A DNA stretch of 64,000 bases from Endomicrobiales bacterium (GTDB lineage Bacteria; Elusimicrobiota; Endomicrobiia; Endomicrobiales; JAFGGC01), in contig JAFGGC010000025.1 of the NCBI GenBank assembly GCA_016930715.1, positions 1-64,000 of the forward strand, in the 5' to 3' direction. Below the pieces are notes generated by a model. It saw only the letters and a program-made list of their open reading frames with translations, had not been told where the DNA came from and searched no databases. Position 1 is the stretch's first letter. The number at the start of each line of letters is the position of its first letter. This document shows positions 6,828-15,492 of this stretch, piece after piece. The translations under genes were made by a program, and so were the position numbers.

Positions 6828-9494
6828 TTATTGCGCTATTTTTTCAGTATTATCACCTCGGTTTGCCTCTCTTCCGGATTTCGTGGAGTTATCAGCGACC
6901 GGTTTGTTATCGCCGAAACCCTTCACCGTTATCCTTGAAGGGTCAATGCCGGACTTGATCAGATAACTAGCCACGCTCCTTGCTCTTTTCTCTGAAAGTT
7001 TTTGGTTGTAGCCGGCCCTGCCTCTGTTGTCGGTGTGTCCTTCGACCGATATGTCGTTTTCTTTATACGTATCGAGCAGGTTGACCAGCTCGTCGAGAGA
7101 CTTGCCGGCACCCTGCCTTAAACCACTTTTTCCTGATTCAAAAAGAACTTTTGACGTGAAAGAAACAATGAGGCCTCTCTGCGTTTCTTTGACCTTTATC
7201 TCTCTTGTAATCTCCTTGTAGACTATCTTTGGATTTGATACGACGGATATCTCGACGGGTTCCGTTGCAGCTTCATTTTCGCGGGCGTCCTGGGCTTTCA
7301 GCTGGGCGTTGTATTTACCCTCAGGCACGACGGAACCGTAGACATCGTCGATACCGTCCCATTTGATCTTGTACGGCGGCTGGCCTTCGCCCCTGAAAAT
7401 CTTGGCTGTCCTGTTCTTTGAATCGGTTATCTTTAAAAGCCACTTCTTGACACCGGAATAGTCCGTCGCAAAAACCTGCATCTCGATTTCCTGTCCATCC
7501 ATGGGTGAGAACGTAGGGTTCTGTATTTTCAATGAAACCTGAGGGGGTTCGGTGTCTGACTCCGGGCTTTCGCCTATGAGCCCTTCCGTTGCGGGCCTCG
7601 CTCCGGAGTAAGGAATAACCGGCCCGAATTTCAATGCTCCCGTCAAACGGATTTCGTCATAATCCCCCAGCTCCACCGCGTAGTACTTCTTGTCTATTTC
7701 GCGCGCTGCTACATAGCCCGCGCCAAACTCAAGGTATTCTCCGAAATCCCTGCTTATGTCAAACATGTACAATTTGTCGAAGGTCTGGCCGTACCTCTGG
7801 TGCCATTCCTCCGGCCCCCATACGTCCTGCCCGTAATAAATCCTGGTTTCATACGGCTTCCTGTCTATGCTCACGGCGGCTTCAAAAAAACCCGTGATCG
7901 GTTTTTCCCTTTCGGTCGAAGAGGTATAAGCAAAACTGTTTATCGCCGGCGATTCGCCCGCTCCCACTTCGAAAACTACTTTGCAGGTTCCGCTCACAAC
8001 CTTGCCCAGGAGGGTGAGAACGCCCAGGTAGCCGTCAGTGGCCCAGGGGCCAGTCTGAAGGGCACCTTCCCATATCATATGTCCGTCTTCCGTCCAGTAC
8101 AGAAGCCTGTCCGTGCCTGAAGGGTATTCGCTCAAGTCATATTTAGCGGCAAAAGAAAACGCGGAATTCTCGTCCGGGTTCAGGTTCCATTTTTCAACGG
8201 TCGCGGGCTCATACTTGTAGAACCATGTTCCTGGCGTCGGGTCGAACGTGAAAGCAAACGAAAAGATTCTGGCCTCCCTGTTCTCCCAGCCGGTCGCCCT
8301 GTTCTCCCAACCGACCCAGAACGGGCTGGTCTGGTCCCTCGGTTCAAGAAGCGCCGGGCCCAGACTGCTTTGAGTGCCCTCGTACACCAAAGGAACCGCG
8401 CCTAACAGTGGTTTCCTGTGCTTGTACCCGAAATTACCGGTGATATCACGGGTAAATTTCTTCGTCAGCTGCGTGTTGACCTCCTGCTTATTTCCCGCGC
8501 AAAGACCCTCGTACGTGTACTGCAGGAATACCTCATTGACGATGGGGGGCCTCAAGGTGGTTCTTGCGGACGCGCCAAGGGCGTCCTCCACGGCGGTCTC
8601 GCCGGTTTTTTTCAAGTACCTCGTGCCTGCAGTTCCCGCGCCGCTTTCGACGTATTCTACGTCGGCGTACGTCCGCCCCAGCCTGAAGGGCTGGTACAGC
8701 ACGCCGAACTCGAAATCCTGATCGCCCGCGGCAAAACCCGAAGATAATTCAAACGAGTTCATTCTCTCGTCCTCTTCGCCGTAAGGCACGACGTGGCTTC
8801 TGAATATGAAATGCGAATTAAGCCCTAAAACATAAAAATTGTAATTACCGTAGAAACCGTTCGTGTAGTCCCATATTACTTCCGGCCCGTATATCAACTC
8901 GAGCTTCCCCGCCGCTCCGTCCATATTCAGCCTGAATCCTTCCGGCACGGGCCTTCCCGAAACCCTGACGTATCTTTCCTCCTCGAATTGCTCCTGAAAA
9001 AGGTCGAACAGATCGCCAGCATACCTCCAGTTGTAATGACCCTTGTTCCTGAAATACTCCAGACTCCACCAGTCCTTGATGTAGCTGATATCAGCTTTTT
9101 TCCAGATTATTCTCTTGTCGTCTATCTTCATCCTGTGTTCCAGGTTCACCGGCATCCAGTACCTGTCGGCGTAGTCGCCTATCGCCTCCAGGTTGATCTC
9201 TCCCTTTAGTTCTTCCGTAGGATGAAAACCTATGTCAATGAACAAGGTCTGGCCGAAAACACCCTCCCAGCTGTTGGCCGCCGGAGTAGACTCGCTGAAG
9301 GAATAGTTCTTGTTTATGCCCTTGTAACCGGATTCCGTTACGGTCCAGTTGTCCGTGATTTTGTGTTGGTAGTATTCGAACTGAAGCTTTCCCCCGATGA
9401 TGAAGGTTCCGGTCTCAAGTTCTTCCTGCGCCAAAGATTTTCCGGTGGCAAAAAAAAAGAAAAAAACCCCAAAAAGAAACAATCTGCGGCTCAT
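6828..9494 (-). CDS. porin-like beta-barrel with C-terminal OmpA domain
   Basis: 888 residues from the ATG at 9494 (MSRRLFLFG, then a Phe run and the cleavage site SLAQEE). An in-frame extension to 9635 is rejected because the promoter lies inside it. Residues about 20-650 show alternating aromatic beta-strands as in outer-membrane barrels. About 660-760 looks like an extracellular Ig/FlgD-like domain (DTEPPQVSLKI, PEGKYNAQLKA). About 790-880 is the OmpA peptidoglycan-binding domain (VLFESGKSGL, VEGHTDNRG, LSEKRARSV, GFGDNKPV). The last residues depart from the family; see findings. Likely anchors the outer membrane to peptidoglycan. Confidence 0.8.
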   Translation of the reverse strand: MSRRLFLFGVFFFFFATGKSLAQEELETGTFIIGGKLQFEYYQHKITDNWTVTESGYKGINKNYSFSESTPAANSWEGVFGQTLFIDIGFHPTEELKGEINLEAIGDYADRYWMPVNLEHRMKIDDKRIIWKKADISYIKDWWSLEYFRNKGHYNWRYAGDLFDLFQEQFEEERYVRVSGRPVPEGFRLNMDGAAGKLELIYGPEVIWDYTNGFYGNYNFYVLGLNSHFIFRSHVVPYGEEDERMNSFELSSGFAAGDQDFEFGVLYQPFRLGRTYADVEYVESGAGTAGTRYLKKTGETAVEDALGASARTTLRPPIVNEVFLQYTYEGLCAGNKQEVNTQLTKKFTRDITGNFGYKHRKPLLGAVPLVYEGTQSSLGPALLEPRDQTSPFWVGWENRATGWENREARIFSFAFTFDPTPGTWFYKYEPATVEKWNLNPDENSAFSFAAKYDLSEYPSGTDRLLYWTEDGHMIWEGALQTGPWATDGYLGVLTLLGKVVSGTCKVVFEVGAGESPAINSFAYTSSTEREKPITGFFEAAVSIDRKPYETRIYYGQDVWGPEEWHQRYGQTFDKLYMFDISRDFGEYLEFGAGYVAAREIDKKYYAVELGDYDEIRLTGALKFGPVIPYSGARPATEGLIGESPESDTEPPQVSLKIQNPTFSPMDGQEIEMQVFATDYSGVKKWLLKITDSKNRTAKIFRGEGQPPYKIKWDGIDDVYGSVVPEGKYNAQLKAQDARENEAATEPVEISVVSNPKIVYKEITREIKVKETQRGLIVSFTSKVLFESGKSGLRQGAGKSLDELVNLLDTYKENDISVEGHTDNRGRAGYNQKLSEKRARSVASYLIKSGIDPSRITVKGFGDNKPVADNSTKSGREANRGDNTEKIAQ

Positions 9495-9503
9495 AATGAT
9501 AAC

Positions 9504-9532
9504 ATTATATCTTTTTGGAGCGGATGAGTCAA
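9504..9532 (-). promoter_or_regulatory. sigma70-type promoter, nearly leaderless
   Basis: On the minus strand TTGACT (9532-9527), a 17-nt spacer and TATAAT (9509-9504). Only nine bases separate the -10 box from the ATG at 9494, so transcription should start about three bases before the start codon and no Shine-Dalgarno can be transcribed. The -35 region overlaps the last codons of the prepilin peptidase gene. Confidence 0.75.
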
Positions 9533-9534
9533 GC

Positions 9535-10317
9535 TCATAAAACCCACAATAAATCAACGATATTTGGCAAAAACATACTCGCATAGGAACCAACCGCCAG
9601 GAACGGCCCGAAAGGTATGTATCCACGCCTTTCAAGCCTTTTTTGCAGTATTAAAACAAGACCGAAAATGCTTCCCAGAAGCGAGGCCGCAAAAAGAGAC
9701 ATTACGACTTTTTGCCAGCCGAGAATCGCGCCGATGCCGGCAAGAAGCTTCACGTCGCCGCCGCCCATCGCTTCCTTTTTCATTATTTTTTCACCCGCAA
9801 AACCCACGGCGACAAGTATCCCGCCCCCCGCGAGCGTGCCGACGACAGAATTCAAAACTCTCTCCCTTATGGAACCGCCTAATTCCGGATTGACGAAACT
9901 TGTCAGAAGCCCCATCGCGATGAGCCCGTACGAAAGAACGTCGGGTATTATTCTATGATAGTAATCAATGCCCGACACGATTACGAGCGCCAGCGTGAAA
10001 ACGAGATAAAACGGCATCATAGGATGGAACGGGTATTTAAGCGCGACCAGCGTGAATGCAACGGCCGTAACTGCCTCGACAACCGGATACACTACGGGAA
10101 TGGGCGTCCCGCAGAACCTGCACCTGCCCGATAACACTACATAGCTTATGACCGGAATGTTATCATACCACAGGATGTGCTTTCCACAGGAAGGGCAATG
10201 GGAAGAAGGCTTTATTACCGATTCGTCCTTCGGTATGCGGTATATGCACACGTTGGCAAAGCTGCCGAATGCGAGACCCAGGACGAAAAAACAAAGAAGG
10301 TAGGCAATCATAATCAC
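9535..10317 (-). CDS. pilD: prepilin peptidase / N-methyltransferase
   Basis: 260 residues, the usual length for family A24A. It removes the leader peptide of type IV prepilins at the inner membrane and methylates the new N-terminal residue. Visible features: the N-terminal zinc pair CPSC (41-44) and CRFC (66-69) of the methyltransferase domain, catalytic Asp118 (GIDYYHRIIPD) and Asp188 (GGGDVK), and about eight membrane segments. The first codon is GTG at 10317; an ATG two codons later (10311) is equally possible. It has its own promoter embedded in the pilin terminator. Confidence 0.93.
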   Translation of the reverse strand: MIMIAYLLCFFVLGLAFGSFANVCIYRIPKDESVIKPSSHCPSCGKHILWYDNIPVISYVVLSGRCRFCGTPIPVVYPVVEAVTAVAFTLVALKYPFHPMMPFYLVFTLALVIVSGIDYYHRIIPDVLSYGLIAMGLLTSFVNPELGGSIRERVLNSVVGTLAGGGILVAVGFAGEKIMKKEAMGGGDVKLLAGIGAILGWQKVVMSLFAASLLGSIFGLVLILQKRLERRGYIPFGPFLAVGSYASMFLPNIVDLLWVL

Positions 10318-10343
10318 ACTATTTCTATCAGAAAATTTTGTTC

Positions 10344-10372
10344 ATTATACAATAAAAAACCCTCCCTGTAAA
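10344..10372 (-). promoter_or_regulatory. pilD promoter embedded in pilin terminator
   Basis: TTTACA (10372-10367), 17-nt spacer, TATAAT (10349-10344) on the minus strand. The -35 hexamer is the loop of the pilin terminator hairpin and the spacer holds its 3' arm and U-tract. Predicted transcripts start about 20 nt before the pilD start codon. Confidence 0.65.
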
Positions 10373-10383
10373 TAGAGAGGGTT
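10354..10383 (-). terminator. Rho-independent terminator after the pilin gene
   Basis: Nine-bp stem (10375-10383 with 10358-10366, one G-U pair), 8-nt loop, followed on the minus strand by a run of six T. It lies 26 bp after the pilin stop codon. Confidence 0.85.
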
Positions 10384-10408
10384 TTCTATTGATGCAATCC
10401 TAAAAAGA

Positions 10409-10879
10409 CTAATAGATGCTCCAAGCTGTTCCCTTGGAATCCGTATGGGTGCAGTTGACCCAGAGGTCGCCCCACTGTTTGTCAGTGGAAGCGCTAGGAT
10501 CATTGCGATAACCCCAAGCACCGGCACCGGCGCTTTCGTTGCCGCTTGAAACGGTCACTTCGACGGAGGTAGTCTTCGCGTGATACGGCGGACAATAGCA
10601 GTTCGCCATTTCCTTCAAGTACTTACCGTTTTCCATCGTAAGCAGGGCTCCGAGCTGGGGAGCCGAACCGTCTTCGGCGGGCGACGGGAACCATCCTTCC
10701 ATTTCTCCGTAATAGATGGAGATAGCGGAACGGATTGCTCCCAGGTTACCTTTTGTTGCACCTTCGTTTGATTTACGGATGAGGTCGGCAAATTTAGGGA
10801 TTGCAATCGCTGACAGAATACCTATGATCGCGACAACGATCATGAGCTCTATCAAGGTAAAACCTTTCGATTTCTTCAT
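10409..10879 (-). CDS. pilA: type IV major pilin (GspG/PilA-like)
   Basis: 156 residues. The prepilin leader MKKSKG is followed by the invariant mature start FTLIELM with Glu5, then the hydrophobic helix VVAIIGILSAIAIP. The C-terminal domain has a Cys pair (NCYCPP) and a short GspG-like beta region. The ATG at 10879 is fixed by a near-perfect Shine-Dalgarno (AGGGGGTGAT); the upstream GTG at 10888 lies within it. It is flanked by its own promoter and terminator, as expected for a highly expressed structural subunit. GspG pseudopilin is the alternative, but pilT next door favours pili. Confidence 0.9.
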   Translation of the reverse strand: MKKSKGFTLIELMIVVAIIGILSAIAIPKFADLIRKSNEGATKGNLGAIRSAISIYYGEMEGWFPSPAEDGSAPQLGALLTMENGKYLKEMANCYCPPYHAKTTSVEVTVSSGNESAGAGAWGYRNDPSASTDKQWGDLWVNCTHTDSKGTAWSIY

Positions 10880-10915
10880 AGTAATCACCCCCTTTCTGGA
10901 AAGAATTCCATATTA

Positions 10916-10944
10916 ATGTTAGTATATTTACCCATCCTTGTCAA
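10916..10944 (-). promoter_or_regulatory. pilin promoter
   Basis: TTGACA (10944-10939), 17-nt spacer, TAACAT (10921-10916) on the minus strand, giving a leader of roughly 30 nt that contains the strong pilin ribosome-binding site. Confidence 0.7.
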
Positions 10945-10959
10945 GTTGATTTTAGTCAC

Positions 10960-10985
10960 AAAAAAACCCGCCTTTTCTCGACGGA
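10960..10985 (-). terminator. terminator after pilC
   Basis: On the minus strand, a six-bp stem (10980-10985 with 10967-10972, including G-U pairs), a GAGAAAA loop and seven T. It begins 2 bp after the pilC stop and separates the pilB-like/pilT/pilC unit from the pilin promoter. Confidence 0.65.
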
Positions 10986-10987
10986 GA

Positions 10988-12217
10988 TCATCCGGTTTCT
11001 GACGCAAGCTGGCTCATCTCGAACATCGGCAGGAACATAGCAAGAACGATGGCCCCAACAACGACGCCCATGCCGACCATTATCAGCGGTTCTATCATGC
11101 TCGTCAGGCTCTTGACCGCGACATCCACTTCCTGATCGTAAAAATCGGCTATTTTTGAAAGCATTGTGTCCAAGTTGCCCGTCTCTTCGCCAATGGCTAT
11201 CATTTGAATGACCATGGGCGGGAAGACATTGGTCTTTCTTAGGGGTTCGGCCATCCTTTCGCCTTCTTTTATCGAGTTCCTCGCCGATTCGATGGCTGAT
11301 TCAATCACCTTGTTGCCCGCCGTTTTCCCCACCGTATCCAGCGCCTGCAGTATAGGAACGCCGGACTTTATCAGGGTGCCGAGGGTCCTTGAGAACTTGG
11401 CCACCGCCACTTTTTTAAGCAGTATCCCGAACAACGGAAGCTTGAGAGCGTAGGTATCGGTTATCTTCTGGCCCTTGTTGGTAGCCCTGAATTTATTAAA
11501 ACCCACCACTAGTCCTACTATGGCGGCTGCGAGGACAAAGAAGTACTTCCTTAAGAACTCCGACAAACCGATCAACATGGCCGTCGGAAGAGGAAGCTCG
11601 GCGCCGAAACTCTCGAATATGCCCTTGAAAGTCGGTATGACGAAAACAAGCAGGAACAGCGTTATGGTTCCCGCCACGCACGTTATGACCGCGGGATAGA
11701 CCATGGCCCCCATTACCTTGCCTTTAAGCTCCTCTGCTGACTCAAGGTAGGCCGAAAGGCGCTCAAGTATGGTGTCAAGTATGCCTCCGACCTCGCCGGC
11801 CTTTATCATTGAAACATACAGTTCGGAAAAAGCCGCGGGGTGCTTCCTCATAGCGTCCGTTATCGAGATGCCCTGTTCGATGTCTTCCCTAACCGTAGTC
11901 AGGATTTTTTTGAACAAAGGCGTTTCGGCCTGGTCTACCAGTATCGACAATCCCTGGACGATCGGCACGCCTGCCGTCACGAGCGTCGAAAACTGGCGTG
12001 AAAACAGGACGAGCTCCTTAGAACCCACGCTTGGCTTGAACGGACTTATCTTCTTGAGTAACTCGTTGATCGGATTCGATTTGGCCTCGCCTATCTCCAT
12101 CACGATAAGCTTCTGGCCCTTCAGCTTATCCATGGCGCTTTTCTGGTCGGTAGCTTCGATGGCCGCCGTGATGACGTTTCCGGTCGTTGAACGAGCCTTG
12201 TAGTTAAACTGCGGCAT
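10988..12217 (-). CDS. pilC: type IV pilus inner-membrane platform protein
   Basis: 409 residues, the family norm. It forms the inner-membrane platform that contacts the assembly ATPase and pilin. Two T2SSF/GspF domains are seen at about residues 70-190 and 270-395, each with the phrase GVPI followed by a helix (GVPIVQGL, SGVPILQAL), and hydrophobic helices near 168-195, 215-238 and 375-400. It sits 16 bp after pilT in the same unit and is followed by a terminator. Confidence 0.93.
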   Translation of the reverse strand: MPQFNYKARSTTGNVITAAIEATDQKSAMDKLKGQKLIVMEIGEAKSNPINELLKKISPFKPSVGSKELVLFSRQFSTLVTAGVPIVQGLSILVDQAETPLFKKILTTVREDIEQGISITDAMRKHPAAFSELYVSMIKAGEVGGILDTILERLSAYLESAEELKGKVMGAMVYPAVITCVAGTITLFLLVFVIPTFKGIFESFGAELPLPTAMLIGLSEFLRKYFFVLAAAIVGLVVGFNKFRATNKGQKITDTYALKLPLFGILLKKVAVAKFSRTLGTLIKSGVPILQALDTVGKTAGNKVIESAIESARNSIKEGERMAEPLRKTNVFPPMVIQMIAIGEETGNLDTMLSKIADFYDQEVDVAVKSLTSMIEPLIMVGMGVVVGAIVLAMFLPMFEMSQLASETG

Positions 12218-12233
12218 TTTTCATCCTCCGGCC

Positions 12234-13301
12234 CTATATGGGGGTTTTTTGCATCATTCTTTTCAGATCGTCCGGGTCCGTGCTTGCCTCCAGCGCGGTC
12301 TGATAGGGTATCTGCCTTTTGGAGTAAAGGTCAAACAACGACTGGTTCATCGTCTGCATGCCGAACTTGCCGCCGGTCTGTATTGCGAGATATATCTGTT
12401 CAGTCTTCATCTCTCTGATGAGGTTCCTTATCGCGGGCGTGACCATTAGCGCTTCGCACGAAAGGACCCTGCCAGAACCGGAAGCGTGGGCAAGCAGCTG
12501 CTGGCAGAAAACCGACTGGAGCACCATCGACAGCTGGGCGCGCACCTGCGCCTGCTGATGGGGAGGAAACACGTCTATTATCCTGTTGATGCTCGATGAG
12601 GTATCCGTGGTGTGAAGCGTGGCGAAAACAAGATGACCTGTCTCGGCGAGGGTCAACGCGGCCGAAATCGTCTCAAGGTCTCTCATTTCGCCGACAAGGA
12701 TAATGTCAGGGTCCTGCCTGAGCACGTATTTTAGGGCGTTGACGAATGAATTCGTGTCCGATCCGACCTCCCTCTGGTTGATGATGCTCTGCTTGTGCAG
12801 GTGCACGTATTCTATCGGGTCCTCGATAGTCACTATGTGCCCGGTCCTGTGGTCGTTCAAATAGTCTATCATCGAAGCCAGTGTCGTGGATTTTCCCGAA
12901 CCGGTCGGTCCGGTGACGAGCACGAGCCCCTTCTGCAGCTTCATCAGCTCATAGACCACCGGCGGAAGGTTCAATTCCTCGAAAGTCATTATTTTCTGGG
13001 GTATCGAACGAAGGGCCGCGGCGATCGAACCCCTCTGCCTGAAAACGTTCATCCTTACCCTGCCGACGCCCTTTATGCCGAAAGAGAGGTCAAGTTCGTT
13101 CGTCGCTTCGAATTTCTCCTTTTGAGCATCCGTAAGAAGCGAATACACGAGCCTCTGGCACACGTCAGACGTCAGTTTTTCGTACTGCGTCGGCATTATC
13201 TCGCCGTCGACCCTCAGCACCGGCGGAACGCCCACGGTTATGTGAAGGTCGGAAGCCTTTTTTTCCATCAGCATCAGCAATAAATCCTGCATGTTCAGCA
13301 T
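12234..13301 (-). CDS. pilT: pilus retraction ATPase
   Basis: 355 residues, typical of PilT. All functional motifs are intact: Walker A GPTGSGKS (131-138), Asp box IEDPIEY, Walker B GEMRD (204-208), His box ATLHT (His230), and AIRNLIRE (290-297), which marks PilT rather than PilB. It powers pilus depolymerisation for twitching, uptake or adhesion. The start is 16 bp after the stop of the PilB-like gene, suggesting co-transcription. Confidence 0.95.
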   Translation of the reverse strand: MLNMQDLLLMLMEKKASDLHITVGVPPVLRVDGEIMPTQYEKLTSDVCQRLVYSLLTDAQKEKFEATNELDLSFGIKGVGRVRMNVFRQRGSIAAALRSIPQKIMTFEELNLPPVVYELMKLQKGLVLVTGPTGSGKSTTLASMIDYLNDHRTGHIVTIEDPIEYVHLHKQSIINQREVGSDTNSFVNALKYVLRQDPDIILVGEMRDLETISAALTLAETGHLVFATLHTTDTSSSINRIIDVFPPHQQAQVRAQLSMVLQSVFCQQLLAHASGSGRVLSCEALMVTPAIRNLIREMKTEQIYLAIQTGGKFGMQTMNQSLFDLYSKRQIPYQTALEASTDPDDLKRMMQKTPI

Positions 13302-13317
13302 ATCGTTCTCCCGTTCT

Positions 13318-14946
13318 TTATACAGAGATCTTAATTAGCCTCAGATATTCTTCGACCGTTGAAATCCCGGATGAGACTTTCTTATACGCGGCATCCTTGA
13401 GCAGGGCTCGTTTCGAGTGTGTCATCGCCTCGTTCATTGTCTTTTCAGAAGCCTTTTCGAGTATCATGTATTTTATTTTGTCGCCCACTTCTTCCATTTC
13501 GTAAATTCCAACCCTGCCTTGATAGCCCGTGTTCGAGCACGCCCGGCATCCCTTGCCCCTGTAAAACCTGGCCTTTTCGTTTTCTTCCAGGATCCCGGCG
13601 TTTTTCAGGAGGTTCTTCGGCAAAGCGTATGATTCCTTGCACGCCGGACATATGACCCTCATCAGGCGCTGGTTCAGAACGGTCGAAATCGAGGTCGAAA
13701 GGGCTCCCAGATCAACGCCCAGGCTCATGAACTGCCATATCGCGTCGTAAACTGACGTTGCGCACACGGAGGCAAAGACAAGCTTGCCCTCGATGGCGCA
13801 CTTCAGGCAGAAATCGGCAAGCGCTTTCGTGGACGCTCCGTCAACTGCGACCACGTCCGGTTCCTGCCTCAAGACGAGGCGCGAAAGGTACTCATGCGTT
13901 TCGTCGCCGGCGTTCTGGAGCTGCACCTGCATCACCCCGGGAATGGAATACGATATCTTTTCGGCTATTGAAAGGATGCTCCTGTCGGAAAAGTTCAGCG
14001 AGGAAATCACGGAATTAAGCGTGGTTGTCTTTCCGGAGTCTGGCGGACCCGCGACGATGACCAGCCCTCTGGGGATATCGATATTTTTCTTGAGCACCGA
14101 CAGCGTTTCCGGTTCAAAACCCAGCTCTGAAAGCTCGAGAGGCGCGGTCTCGGGGTCGAGAATGTCTATGAAAGCGCTCTCGCCGGCGAAAGTCGTTATC
14201 ATGGACACTCTCGTGCGCACGCTCCGCCCTCCGTATTCCGACCTTACTTCTTTTTCCCTCATCAGGTAGGGTTTGTTGTCGAAATGCGCGAGGCTTTTGA
14301 GTTCATCAAGCATCTGGGGCAGGAGCTCTTTCTTGAAGTAGGACCTCTCCTGCAGGTATCCGTCCACCAGGAAGCGGACCCTGATCTTGTCCGAATACGG
14401 TTCTATCAGTATTTTTTTCGCCCTGGCGTCGATGGCGTCCTTTATCAGCCGGTCGACCATCTCGCGCTGCTGTTTCTGGCCCGCGGAAACCTCAAAATCC
14501 AGGGAACGCGAATAGTACTTCTCTATCGCAACGTCTATCTCGCTTTCCGAAGCTATTACGACCTGCACGTCATAGCCGGTCATCAGCTTTATGTCGTCTA
14601 TCGCAAAAATATTGAAGGGGTCGGACATCGCTACCGTTACGGTATTGTTGTCCTTTGAGATCGGTATCAGGTTCTGGTGCCTTACTATGCTTTCGGGTAT
14701 GGACCTCAGGACTTCCGCGGGAATCGCGCCGTACTCCGACAGGGACACGTACGAAACCCCACACTGCTTGCCGAGGAACGCAAGCATCACCTCTTCGTTT
14801 ATTATTCCCATCTGCGAGAGGATGGCCCCGAGCTTGCCGCCGTTTCTTTTCTGTATCTCAAGCGCTTCTTTAAGCTGCGCGGACGAGATTATACCTACGT
14901 CAACAAGTATGTCGCCAAGCCTCTTTTTTATGGATGTCAGTTTCAT
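13318..14946 (-). CDS. PilB/GspE-like ATPase with degenerate catalytic motifs
   Basis: 542 residues with the PilB layout: MshEN-like N-terminal domain (about 1-145), secretion-ATPase core, and the PilB/GspE tetra-Cys zinc site (C433, C436, C467, C470). The core has drifted. Walker A is GPPDSGKT (300-307, still GxxxxGKT). The Walker B Gly-Glu-x-Arg-Asp is replaced by DGAST (369-373), the Asp box IEDP by IAEK, the His box TLHT by SVCAT (393-397), and the usual S-D-I-H-x-E by KKILIEP. It probably binds nucleotide but hydrolyses it poorly or not at all. It could be a regulatory partner of a true PilB elsewhere, or a divergent PilB. Confidence 0.85.
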   Translation of the reverse strand: MKLTSIKKRLGDILVDVGIISSAQLKEALEIQKRNGGKLGAILSQMGIINEEVMLAFLGKQCGVSYVSLSEYGAIPAEVLRSIPESIVRHQNLIPISKDNNTVTVAMSDPFNIFAIDDIKLMTGYDVQVVIASESEIDVAIEKYYSRSLDFEVSAGQKQQREMVDRLIKDAIDARAKKILIEPYSDKIRVRFLVDGYLQERSYFKKELLPQMLDELKSLAHFDNKPYLMREKEVRSEYGGRSVRTRVSMITTFAGESAFIDILDPETAPLELSELGFEPETLSVLKKNIDIPRGLVIVAGPPDSGKTTTLNSVISSLNFSDRSILSIAEKISYSIPGVMQVQLQNAGDETHEYLSRLVLRQEPDVVAVDGASTKALADFCLKCAIEGKLVFASVCATSVYDAIWQFMSLGVDLGALSTSISTVLNQRLMRVICPACKESYALPKNLLKNAGILEENEKARFYRGKGCRACSNTGYQGRVGIYEMEEVGDKIKYMILEKASEKTMNEAMTHSKRALLKDAAYKKVSSGISTVEEYLRLIKISV

Positions 14947-14976
14947 GTTATTGTCAACGCTTGACGGCCCCGGCCG

Positions 14977-15456
14977 TCATCCGGATCTTTTCAGGCTTTT
15001 TTCGACGCTTTCCGGCACTAGGCCACTCACGGAGCCTCCGAGGGAAAAAACCTCTTTAACCAGGCTTGAAGACAGATACGTATAGGCTTCATCCGGCATA
15101 AGGAAAACCGCCTCGATCCTTTTGTTCAGACGCCTGTTCATCAGCGCCATCTCGAATTCGTATTCGAAATCAGATATAGCCCTCAAGCCCCTTATTATTA
15201 CGGACGCCTTCTTCCTGGTCATGTAATCTACCAGAAGACCGGAAAATGTATCCACCGTGACGGTGGGATACCTCCTGACGGCCTCGGCTATCATCTTCTT
15301 TCTTTCCTGTAAGGTGAAAGTGGGGTTCTTGTTCGAGTTGTCGGTTACTGCCACGATGACTTTTGGAAAAAGGTGCGTCGCCCGGACTATTATATCCAAA
15401 TGTCCGTTTGTCGGGGGGTCGAAACTGCCAGGATATACTGCCACCGGCTGTCTCAT
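14977..15456 (-). CDS. coaD: phosphopantetheine adenylyltransferase
   Basis: 159 residues, the usual size. It transfers AMP from ATP to 4'-phosphopantetheine in CoA biosynthesis. The nucleotidyltransferase signature YPGSFDPPTNGHLD (His18 region) and the C-terminal YTYLSSSLVKEV are both present. The ATG lies only seven bases after the -10 box of a strong promoter, so the transcript should be leaderless. It is 30 bp ahead of the PilB-like gene and may be co-transcribed with it. Confidence 0.95.
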   Translation of the reverse strand: MRQPVAVYPGSFDPPTNGHLDIIVRATHLFPKVIVAVTDNSNKNPTFTLQERKKMIAEAVRRYPTVTVDTFSGLLVDYMTRKKASVIIRGLRAISDFEYEFEMALMNRRLNKRIEAVFLMPDEAYTYLSSSLVKEVFSLGGSVSGLVPESVEKSLKRSG

Positions 15457-15463
15457 CTTTTAG

Positions 15464-15492
15464 AATATAGTAATTTTTGCATTTATTGTCAA
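15464..15492 (-). promoter_or_regulatory. coaD promoter, leaderless, palindromic -35 region
   Basis: TTGACA (15492-15487), 17-nt spacer, TATATT (15469-15464) on the minus strand. The predicted start point coincides with the coaD ATG. The -35 hexamer is half of a perfect 14-bp palindrome, TGTCAAATTTGACA (15487-15500), a plausible operator. Confidence 0.7.

Noticed and set aside
9495..9635. 47-residue N-terminal extension of the porin-OmpA gene
   Set aside because: It would hide the signal peptide, overlaps pilD, and contains the promoter at 9504-9532.
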